From: Sneathiellales bacterium
GTDB taxonomy: Bacteria; Pseudomonadota; Alphaproteobacteria; Minwuiales; Minwuiaceae
Reading direction: 5' to 3'
DNA: 38,823 nucleotides
NCBI GenBank assembly: GCA_026992315.1
Contig: JALXAG010000237.1
Coordinates: forward strand, 1-38,823
Part shown: positions 17,088 to 23,532 of the stretch, one piece after another
Numbering within the stretch: the first letter of the stretch is position 1
How the letters are laid out: each line of letters starts with the position of its first letter
Program-made: the position numbers and the translations under genes
The notes under the pieces: generated by a model
Databases searched by the model: none
Told to the model about the DNA's origin: nothing
Seen by the model: only the letters and a program-made list of their open reading frames with translations

Positions 17088-17759
17088 TTACATTGGATTG
17101 CCGGGACCGGTCAAACGGTCCGACTGCGACACCCGGTCGCAGCCGCTGGCCGCATATTCCAGCGCCTGTTCCAGACGGTCGTCGCCCCAGAACAATTCCC
17201 CGTCGGCGAGGAAGCTGGGCGCACCGAAGATGCCGATTTCCCCGGCCCTGCCGACAGCATCCCTCAGCTTGCCCTTGATCTCTTCCGATGCAGCGCGGCG
17301 CAGTATTTCTTCGCCATCCGCCCCGGCCTGCCCCAGACAGGAAAGAATGTTTTCCCTGTTGGCGATGTCCTTGCCCAAACAGAATTCCTGACGGAAGACC
17401 AGTTGGCTGAAACGCCGGCGCTGCGCCGCATCGTCGATGGCTATCGCCGCACGCGCCGCCAGCAGGCTGTGCTGGGGAAACGGATCGGGCCGGGAGATGG
17501 CGGGCAGACCATACCGCCCCGCCAGGCGCTGAACATCGCGCCACATATATTCGCCCTTTGCCTTGTAGAGAACGAAAGGCGACGTGCTCCAGCCCTGTTC
17601 CCTGAAAATCGGGCCCAGCAAAAACGGCCGCCAGATCACCGTAACGCCGCAATCCGCCGCCAGATCGTCGATGCGCATGGCCGAAAGGCAGGAATAGGGG
17701 CTGGCGAATTCATACCAGAACTCGATCATCCGCTCTTCACCGTAATGCGTTTTCTCCAT
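17088..17759 (-). CDS. DsbA-like thioredoxin-fold protein, 2-hydroxychromene-2-carboxylate isomerase family
   Basis: 223 residues. The thioredoxin-fold start IEFWYEFASPYSCLSAMRI has Ser-Pro-Tyr in place of a CxxC pair, as in HCCA isomerases (NahD) and kappa-class glutathione transferases, where a Ser activates glutathione. Later landmarks are VTVIWRPFLLGPIF, AISRPDPFPQHSLLAARAA and the cis-Pro loop IGIFGAPSFLADGELFWGDD. An AAGGAGG ribosome site stands 7 bp before ATG 17759. The likely role is glutathione-dependent isomerisation in aromatic breakdown, but no other catabolic gene is adjacent. Bases 17651-17733, inside its 5' part, recur at 19400-19482, and a decayed piece of a relative lies at 12909-12985. 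Confidence 0.88.
   Translation of the reverse strand: MEKTHYGEERMIEFWYEFASPYSCLSAMRIDDLAADCGVTVIWRPFLLGPIFREQGWSTSPFVLYKAKGEYMWRDVQRLAGRYGLPAISRPDPFPQHSLLAARAAIAIDDAAQRRRFSQLVFRQEFCLGKDIANRENILSCLGQAGADGEEILRRAASEEIKGKLRDAVGRAGEIGIFGAPSFLADGELFWGDDRLEQALEYAASGCDRVSQSDRLTGPGNPM
17651..17733. repeat. 83-bp direct repeat, copy A (inside isomerase gene)
   Basis: This copy is codons about 10-36 of the isomerase-family gene. It matches 19400-19482 in the same orientation with four mismatches by eye over 83 bp. Confidence 0.9.
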
Positions 17760-18103
17760 TACCTGCCTCCTTCTCAGCAGGACAGGCTATCCCAAATTCG
17801 GATAATATCCCGAAAGCAATAATGCATAAACAATAGATTGATGCTGATTGCCGAAGCATCAAATAGCCGCCAGAGAAACCGTTTGACGCTTTTCAAGCGC
17901 AGGAACCGTCTCGCCGCCATCCAGCCGCGCCATGGCGAAAGCCTTTGAAGCAGCGGAAGGCGAGGGAGGGCAATTACCGGGAGAACCGAAGCAGCCAAGA
18001 TATCCACAGTATCCCGGGGCAGAGCGAAGGCAGCAATCCGCATGCCCTGTTCAATCCCCGGGCAGCACGATTGTGGCATCGCTCTTCAGGGTTCACATCC
18101 GCA
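17760..18103. other. Intergenic region upstream of the isomerase-family gene
   Basis: 344 bp without a credible gene; open frames here have no ribosome site and an odd composition. It should hold the isomerase promoter. A short inverted repeat TTCGG-N8-CCGAA at 17797-17814, about 40-55 bp upstream of the start, is a possible operator. Confidence 0.5.
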
Positions 18104-18427
18104 TTACGGCGTTTCGGTGTGCTTCTCCCCCCAATCACGCATGGCCCGCACGATCGGTCCAAGCTCACGGCCTTTCGGGGTCAGGACATACTCCGCACGG
18201 GGCGGGTGCTCAGTATAGAAACGCCGCTCGACAATGCCGTGCCGTTCCAGAGTCTTAAGACGCTCAGAGAGCGTTGTCGGCGCGATACCATCGAGCGAAT
18301 TCTGGAAATCCTGAAAACGGCAGCCGCCATGTACCAGCAGATCGCGCAGAATCAGCAAAGTCCAGCGTTGCCCGATAACGTCAAGTGTTCTCGCAACCGG
18401 GCATTTGACTAACGGCATATCGGCCAT
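18104..18427 (-). CDS. HxlR-family winged-helix transcriptional regulator
   Basis: 107 residues from ATG at 18427 (AAAGG ribosome site about 10 bp upstream; a GTG at 18460 is less likely). HxlR landmarks are KCPVARTLDVIGQRWTLLIL, then FQNSLDGIAPTTLSERLKTL, then HPPRAEYVLTPKGRELGPIV. The lone N-terminal Cys in KCPV sits where redox-sensing HxlR members such as HypR/YodB have their reactive Cys, so oxidative or electrophile sensing is plausible. It is divergent from the membrane protein at 18524 and shares a palindromic promoter with it. Confidence 0.92.
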   Translation of the reverse strand: MADMPLVKCPVARTLDVIGQRWTLLILRDLLVHGGCRFQDFQNSLDGIAPTTLSERLKTLERHGIVERRFYTEHPPRAEYVLTPKGRELGPIVRAMRDWGEKHTETP

Positions 18428-18460
18428 GACCCAGAACCTTTCTTCTCTTTCCCTCAGCAC

Positions 18461-18495
18461 ACGATATTGACTATTAAAAATATAGTCAATACACT
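18461..18495. promoter_or_regulatory. Overlapping divergent promoters on a perfect palindrome (HxlR operator)
   Basis: A perfect inverted repeat ATTGACTAT-N7-ATAGTCAAT (18466-18490). Each arm contains a TTGACT -35 element facing outward: rightward TTGACT 18467-18472 with TACACT at 18490-18495 (17-bp spacer), leftward TTGACT 18489-18484 with TATCGT at 18466-18461 (17-bp spacer). One bound regulator dimer would control both genes. Confidence 0.8.
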
Positions 18496-18523
18496 AATTG
18501 TAGTTACAGACCAGGAGCAAACC

Positions 18524-19291
18524 ATGAATTTGATTATTCCAGATTATCTCTCCGCCTTCGACCCCGTGATGCGTGCGCTACCCGTCTTACTTACACTCAT
18601 GCTGATCTGGGTTGGTTCATTCAGAATTCCGGCTCATGCAGCAGGACGCATCGCGAATGCCGTTATCCTGTCGGGGATACTGCTGGGATGGCTTGCATTA
18701 GCCGAGTATCTCGGTGCGCAAAACGTCTACTGGACACCGAACCACCCAAACGTACCGACGATTGCCTTCGGAATTCTTATCCCGATTGTTGCAGGCCTCT
18801 GGTTCATGTTCCGGTCTGAACGTGTCACCCGACTGATTGACGCGCTTCCCTTGTCCTGGCTCGTCGGCATTCAGTTCTATCGTGCCTTGGGGATTGTGTT
18901 TCTGGCACTTTGGGCGGACGGATATCTGCCATGGCAGTTTGCCTTGCCTGCAGGTATCGGCGATGTGGCTACGGGTATTCTTGCCCTGATCGTCGCCGCC
19001 ATGCTGTTCAGAGGCATGCCAGGTGCAAACCATGCGGCCTACGCCTGGTGTTTGTTCGGCATTGCCGACTTGGTGGTCGCCATCGCCATGGGCGCGCTGA
19101 CCTCACCGGGGCTTTTGCACTTTGTCTCTTCCGACAATCCCAACATGCTGGTGACGGCATATCCTCTGGTGATGATCCCGACATTCGCCGTACCCTTGTC
19201 AATCATTCTTCATGGCGCATGTCTGTGGAAACTGCGCCGGATGAGAGAAGGAAGAGAAGGAAATCAATCCTCGGTTATTTTCGGGACGTGA
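18524..19291 (+). CDS. Multi-pass integral membrane protein of unknown function
   Basis: 255 residues with about seven or eight predicted membrane helices and short loops. ATG at 18524 has an AGGAG ribosome site; upstream in-frame codons lie inside the promoter and are rejected. Recognisable pieces are ALPLSWLVGIQFYRALGIVF and LPWQFALPAGIGDVATGILA, which I cannot tie to a characterised family. The C-terminus is basic and cytoplasmic (WKLRRMREGREGN). It is divergent from the HxlR regulator and probably its target. Confidence 0.8.
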   Translation: MNLIIPDYLSAFDPVMRALPVLLTLMLIWVGSFRIPAHAAGRIANAVILSGILLGWLALAEYLGAQNVYWTPNHPNVPTIAFGILIPIVAGLWFMFRSERVTRLIDALPLSWLVGIQFYRALGIVFLALWADGYLPWQFALPAGIGDVATGILALIVAAMLFRGMPGANHAAYAWCLFGIADLVVAIAMGALTSPGLLHFVSSDNPNMLVTAYPLVMIPTFAVPLSIILHGACLWKLRRMREGREGNQSSVIFGT

Positions 19292-19399
19292 GACATCAAA
19301 AGAGATGGAAATTGGGCGGGATGAACGACCGCTCGCGCAGTCCCTACCAGAGGCCAATCAGTTGCCGTTTCAGGGTAAAAGCGCTGATTATTCACTGAA

Positions 19400-19482
19400 A
19401 ATCAGCCGCCAGATCGTCGATGCGCATGGCCGAAAGATAGGAATAGGGGCTGGCGAATTCATACCAGAACTCGATCGTCCGC
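19400..19482. repeat. 83-bp direct repeat, copy B (orphan 5' fragment of isomerase gene)
   Basis: A displaced piece of the isomerase coding sequence on the minus strand, about 95 % identical to 17651-17733, without the start or remainder of the gene. It supplies the last codons and stop of the neighbouring peptidase gene. The preceding 19292-19399 holds no recognisable gene. Confidence 0.9.
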
Positions 19483-20961
19483 GGCATCGGCCGTTCCCCC
19501 CGTCCCTTCGAATATCTGCCTGGCCTGCCTGGCCAGACCGGCCGCATCCCAGGAGACAGCCGTCACCCTTCCGACCTTTCGCTTCCAGTCTTCGGCGCTG
19601 CCGGCGGCATAGAAATTCTCTATGAGAAAACCGGCCATTTCCGGAGCGAACGGATAGGAAGGTGCAAATCCGGCCTGCATCTCCCTGTGGATCAGCTTAG
19701 CAAAAAACTCCCCCAGAAGCATATGCATAAAGTGAAAGGGGGCGTTGAGAAAATAGTGATAGGGAAACGTGTAATTCCGCACCCTTTGCCTGACCCGCAA
19801 AAAGCCGATCCCCTCCCCCTCGGGACAGCGGTAGATATCGCGCTCCATTTTCGCATTGGCCAGCCAGTCGCCGTAGCGGTAGATATCGGCCTGCTTGTCA
19901 TATTCGCCGATCTTCGCCCCCGCCGTGCCGAAGTAACGGGACAGCCAGCGCCCGTTACCGGCAAACAGATTGAAAACCTGCGCCATGCACTCGTGATAGC
20001 AAGGCGAATCCTCCCACTGATAGGCATAATCGTCCTGCGCGTTATAGCGGGCACAAAGGAAGTGGCCGAATTCGTGATAGAGGATTTTCCATACCCGCAA
20101 GCCATCCGTCTGATTGCACAGAACATGGATCCTGTCGGGAACACGCTCGATGAACGTCAGGGCGTTATAAGGCATGTCCAGCGGATGAACGGCCAGCCGC
20201 CGCGCCCGCCCGTCGAACCCGGCCCTGCGGGTGAAATCATTATATACCGGCATGAGATTCCTGAAACTGAACAGCCGGTCGAAGGGGCGCAGCGGCCGGT
20301 TGACCGCATAAAGCATATCCCACGGCGCCAGGCTTCCGCCCTGACCGCGCCATTTTTCGGCAAGGCGCGCATAAGCCGGTTCAATCGCGGTAGCGGCCGC
20401 ATTGAGGATGGCATCCGTCTGCGCCCCGCTCAATCCGCAGATATCGGCCCATAATTCAGCAAAATCCTCATAGCCGAGGTCACGGGCAATCCGGTTTCTC
20501 CGGTCGATGCAGGCCGTCACCAGCGGATGCAGTCTCTCTTCAAGCCGCTCGCGGCGCTGCCAGACACCCTGCCTTCTCTTCCTGTCATCGTCATTGAGAA
20601 GACAATGCAATGTATTCTTGTGCGTATCGCGGCCATGCCCCCTTTCAAAGGCGCCGATCAGTCCGTTGGCCCGTTGCAGGATCCGGCTCAATTCCGGATC
20701 CGTCTTCAGATGGTTTCTTATGATCAGGCGGTAATACAGGCCCTGTCTGCTCTCCGCGCCGCCGTCAGCGCGCCATGCCCCGCTTCGGATGGCTGAAAGA
20801 TATCTGCCGTCGCTCAACAATGCCTGAAGCCGCTGCCCGGCCCGGCTTCCTCCCCCGCCCCGCGCGGTCGCGCGTCTCCAGACATCGCGGTTGTGTTCGT
20901 CCCTGAGCGCCTTCAGCCGCCTGCTGAATTCCCCGGAAAACTGCGCGACACCGTCATCCAC
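19459..20961 (-). CDS. M2 (ACE-like) zinc metallopeptidase of the peptide-maturation locus
   Basis: About 500 residues, starting at GTG 20961, four bases after the radical SAM stop, so translation is probably coupled. The gluzincin site is complete: H296-E-F-G-H300 and third ligand Glu324 in CYHECMAQ. The 24-residue spacing from second His to Glu equals that of angiotensin-converting enzyme, and the C-terminal NYTFPYHYFLNAPFHFMHML followed by GSAEDWKRKV also fits M2 rather than M3. No signal peptide is seen, so it acts in the cytoplasm, presumably removing the leader or trimming the modified peptide. The last six or seven residues (ADDRVLV) and stop come from the 83-bp repeat, so the natural tail may have been replaced; the catalytic body looks intact. 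Confidence 0.82.
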   Translation of the reverse strand: MDDGVAQFSGEFSRRLKALRDEHNRDVWRRATARGGGGSRAGQRLQALLSDGRYLSAIRSGAWRADGGAESRQGLYYRLIIRNHLKTDPELSRILQRANGLIGAFERGHGRDTHKNTLHCLLNDDDRKRRQGVWQRRERLEERLHPLVTACIDRRNRIARDLGYEDFAELWADICGLSGAQTDAILNAAATAIEPAYARLAEKWRGQGGSLAPWDMLYAVNRPLRPFDRLFSFRNLMPVYNDFTRRAGFDGRARRLAVHPLDMPYNALTFIERVPDRIHVLCNQTDGLRVWKILYHEFGHFLCARYNAQDDYAYQWEDSPCYHECMAQVFNLFAGNGRWLSRYFGTAGAKIGEYDKQADIYRYGDWLANAKMERDIYRCPEGEGIGFLRVRQRVRNYTFPYHYFLNAPFHFMHMLLGEFFAKLIHREMQAGFAPSYPFAPEMAGFLIENFYAAGSAEDWKRKVGRVTAVSWDAAGLARQARQIFEGTGGTADAADDRVLV

Positions 20962-20965
20962 CGCT

Positions 20966-22633
20966 TCAGCCTATGGTCAGGACCTTGTCCTCGGCATAGG
21001 TTTCGATTTCCCCGTCCTCCTCGATCGGATTGAGGTAAGGCATTTTCTGCAGCAGCCCTTTCTTCAGGCATGCCTCGATAACGACATCGACCTTTCTTGC
21101 CGCATCGTCACGGCTCAGATCGAACAGCTTGGCAACGATTTCGCTGATGTGCTCCTTGTCGTTATAGCCATCGCAATGCAACAGAACCTCATAATGAAAG
21201 GCGCTGATCTTCAGGCAGTTCTGATAGAGATCGGTGGTCTTTCTTTCAGGGGGATTCTCTGAATTGTACAACAGCCCGCCATCGCTGGTTCTGATCAGCA
21301 CGGCGCCCTTGACGCGGCGGTAGCATTCCCCGTCCTGCAGGCGCGCGCCCTTGGTCCGGAAGAAATAGCTGCACAGCATCCTCGCTTCGATGATCTCATG
21401 CTCATCCATGATCGAAGTACGGTGAATCGGCTCGTCATGCTGCGACCAGCGGCTGTAATCGTTATTGAAGATATGAATGTCCGAGGCCTGGGGATTCCTG
21501 AATTGCGGCGTGCCCGGATAGGGCTTGTAGGTAAAATCCCGGACCATCGACGGCCTGATGTCCTGCAGATAGCGGATAGTGGCGATATCGCTCATGAACG
21601 TCGATTCCGGCAGTCCGAATATGGCGAAGGCGAGCGGCCGTATCCCCGCCTCCCGCGTCATTTCGAACACTGCCTTCGGATTGCTGCCGTTCTTGCGGCC
21701 CACATCCTTCAGTGTTTCCGGATCGCCGCTCTCGACCCCGTAACCGATCAGATCGCAGCCGGCGGCGGCCATCTTCGCCAGCAGCTCCGGATCGACATAT
21801 TCGAGTCGCGTCATGCAATGCCAGGCAAATTCCATATCGGAGGCCGCTATCCTGTCACACAACGCCCCGGCCAGTTTCTTGTCTATGGTGAAGATATCGT
21901 CGTGAAAGTAGAAATAGCGGAACCCCTTGTCATAGGCCCAGCGCAATTCCTTCATGACCCTGTCCAGCGGATATGTACGGTAAGCCCCGCGCTGGAAGGA
22001 CGACGTGCAATATTCGCATTTGAACAGGCAGCCCCGGGTCAGGGCCAGAATATAGCGCTCCTTCCTCTCGACATAGACGTCGATCGGCAGCAGATGATTG
22101 GCGGGGAAAGGCTCCTCGCTCAAATCCTGGATAAGACGGGCCGGCGGCGTTCGCCTGACCTCCCCCTTGCTGCCGCGATAGGCAATGCCATTGACCGTGG
22201 AGGCGTCGCCCCCGCTCAATAAGGTTTCAATCAGTTCGGGGCCTGAATAATCCCCCTCGCCGACAATGACGTAATCGACCTCCGGGGCCCGTTTCAGGGC
22301 ATCCTCCGGCGCCCAGGTGACGTAGGTGCCGCCAACGATAACGGGCACGCTTTCGTCTATCTGTTTCGATATCTGCGCGACCCTGCGCACCATCGGATAA
22401 TTATAGGTGGAACGGTTCGAGATACCGACAAGGCGGGGCCGTATGCGGCGGATTTCCGCTTCGACCTCTTCGAAGGACATTTCCAGAATCGCCGCATCCA
22501 GTATCCGGACATCGATGCCCCGCCGTTCGAGCCAGGCCGCAATGATCGTCAAATTGCGCGGCGGATCGATCATGTTGTACCTGAAAGGCGGATTGATCCG
22601 GAACGGAGGATTGATCAGCAGGATATCGGTCAT
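20966..22633 (-). CDS. B12-binding-type radical SAM enzyme with C-terminal PqqD-like recognition domain
   Basis: 555 residues from ATG 22633 (GGTGGAG ribosome site; GTG 22645 is an alternative). Residues 1-150 form a cobalamin-binding-like Rossmann domain (ILLINPPFR, IIVGGTYVTWAPEDAL-like segment, VDYVIVGEGDYSG), without an obvious DxHxxG motif. The radical SAM core begins at TRGCLFKCEYC, with cluster ligands Cys202, Cys206 and Cys209; FYFHDDIF and YGVESGDPETL are further core motifs. Residues about 437-530 resemble PqqD: AVLIRTSDGGLLYNS, CLKISAFHYEVLLHCDGYND, then helices ending ACLKKGLLQ. Such a domain binds leader peptides (RRE). No SPASM Cys cluster is seen. It likely modifies the 43-residue peptide encoded just upstream, for example by C-methylation or a carbon-centred crosslink; the reaction is unknown. 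Confidence 0.85.
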   Translation of the reverse strand: MTDILLINPPFRINPPFRYNMIDPPRNLTIIAAWLERRGIDVRILDAAILEMSFEEVEAEIRRIRPRLVGISNRSTYNYPMVRRVAQISKQIDESVPVIVGGTYVTWAPEDALKRAPEVDYVIVGEGDYSGPELIETLLSGGDASTVNGIAYRGSKGEVRRTPPARLIQDLSEEPFPANHLLPIDVYVERKERYILALTRGCLFKCEYCTSSFQRGAYRTYPLDRVMKELRWAYDKGFRYFYFHDDIFTIDKKLAGALCDRIAASDMEFAWHCMTRLEYVDPELLAKMAAAGCDLIGYGVESGDPETLKDVGRKNGSNPKAVFEMTREAGIRPLAFAIFGLPESTFMSDIATIRYLQDIRPSMVRDFTYKPYPGTPQFRNPQASDIHIFNNDYSRWSQHDEPIHRTSIMDEHEIIEARMLCSYFFRTKGARLQDGECYRRVKGAVLIRTSDGGLLYNSENPPERKTTDLYQNCLKISAFHYEVLLHCDGYNDKEHISEIVAKLFDLSRDDAARKVDVVIEACLKKGLLQKMPYLNPIEEDGEIETYAEDKVLTIG

Positions 22634-22656
22634 TGCGGGCTCCACCAGAACGGCTT

Positions 22657-22689
22657 GAAATAAAAGGCTGCCAGATTTCTCTGGCAGCC
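22657..22689 (-). terminator. Attenuator-like terminator between precursor and radical SAM genes
   Basis: Minus strand: GGCTGCCAG-N6-CTGGCAGCC followed by TTTTATTT, a proper intrinsic-terminator shape 16 bp after the precursor stop and before the radical SAM start. Partial read-through would give many precursor copies per enzyme. Confidence 0.85.
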
Positions 22690-22704
22690 GAACCGAAACC
22701 CGGA

Positions 22705-22836
22705 TCAGTAACCGGGGCCCACGGGCAGGGCGTCTTCCTGCAGGATGACTTCCATTTCGTCATCCATTTCAAGCGCCTCGTGCTCGGTCGCGGTTTCCTC
22801 TTTGACCTTGTCGTGCTTCACATCGATTTTCGACAT
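22705..22836 (-). CDS. Putative RiPP precursor peptide, 43 residues
   Basis: The small ORF runs from ATG 22836 to TGA 22705 with an excellent ribosome site (AAGGAGAAAG). It reads MSKIDVKHDKVKEETATEHE, then ALEMDDEMEVILQED, then ALPVGPGY at the C-terminus. The first 35 residues are charged and strongly acidic, as expected of a leader. The last eight are neutral, Pro/Gly-rich and end in Tyr, as expected of a core. It is the first gene of the locus and is followed by a terminator-like hairpin and the RRE-bearing radical SAM enzyme, a typical RiPP order. No known precursor family is recognised. Confidence 0.8.
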   Translation of the reverse strand: MSKIDVKHDKVKEETATEHEALEMDDEMEVILQEDALPVGPGY

Positions 22837-22900
22837 AGCTTTCTCCTTCCTGGCTATGCGGCAGACAGTCCGCCGCACAACCATTCTGCTACCAAGGGTT

Positions 22901-22929
22901 TTATTATCAACAATGTCACACTATTGTAA
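22901..22929 (-). promoter_or_regulatory. Putative promoter of the peptide locus
   Basis: Minus strand TTACAA (22929-22924) and TAATAA (22906-22901) at exactly 17-bp spacing, 65 bp upstream of the precursor start. A short inverted repeat ACAAT-N8-ATTGT (22910-22927) overlaps the -35 and spacer and could be an operator. Confidence 0.45.
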
Positions 22930-23092
22930 CTTGGGAAGAGCCCCGAAGGACGGCGCAGCATCCGAACAGGGAAAGACACGGCTCTGCCGGATGGCGCGGC
23001 AGCAGAAAACGCCGGAAGCCGGGGATTGAGGATGCAACGACACACCGCCGGAAAGGGAGGGTGGAGAATACAGGGATGAAAAATGGAAAAAA

Positions 23093-23169
<77 letters not shown>

Positions 23170-23177
23170 CTGGCGCC

Positions 23178-23206
23178 TTGATAGCGCAAGCGGATTGACC
23201 TGACAA
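23178..23206 (-). promoter_or_regulatory. Promoter of tRNA-Arg
   Basis: Minus strand TTGTCA (23206-23201) and TATCAA (23183-23178) with a 17-bp spacer. The mature tRNA starts 8 bp after the -10 element. Confidence 0.65.
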
Positions 23207-23258
23207 TGCCTTTGTTTTCCGAACCGCCGCCACGGGAAGCGCAAAAGGCCGCTCCGAT

Positions 23259-23300
23259 TTGATTGAGGTCAATGTGCCTGTCCGAATGCCTTCCTATCTT
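23259..23300 (+). promoter_or_regulatory. FNR/NNR-type box and -10 element of the nos operon
   Basis: TTGATTGAGGTCAA at 23259-23272 matches the Crp/FNR-superfamily anaerobic box TTGAT-N4-[AG]TCAA. A -10 TATCTT follows at 23295-23300. If transcription starts near 23307, the box is centred at -41.5, the exact class II activator position. Between here and the nosR start (23301-23532) lies a long leader with no convincing gene. Confidence 0.85.
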
Positions 23301-23532
23301 GCCTGCCAGAACCTCTAGTCAGGGTTGAAGTCATGTTTGCACATCCTTTTCTCCCGTCTCTTTGTAACAGCGGGCATCGCCGGTTCCGAACGACGCCGGG
23401 CATTTTGCCGCCCGGGCCTTAACCTGCCGCACGAGGCCCGGCCCTTCGCAATTCACGCCCACGACGGCGAAACGATATTCAATCCCTGCCGGTATCTTGC
23501 AGGAACCGGCACCTGGAACAGGGACAACACCC

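Noticed and set aside
17774-18079. 101-residue minus-strand ORF upstream of the isomerase gene
   Set aside because: No ribosome site, unusual amino-acid composition, no recognisable motif, and it would fill the only promoter space for the isomerase gene.
22854-23045. 63-residue minus-strand ORF between the peptide locus and tRNA-Arg
   Set aside because: Covers the predicted promoter of the precursor gene, has no ribosome site and does not look like a leader/core peptide.
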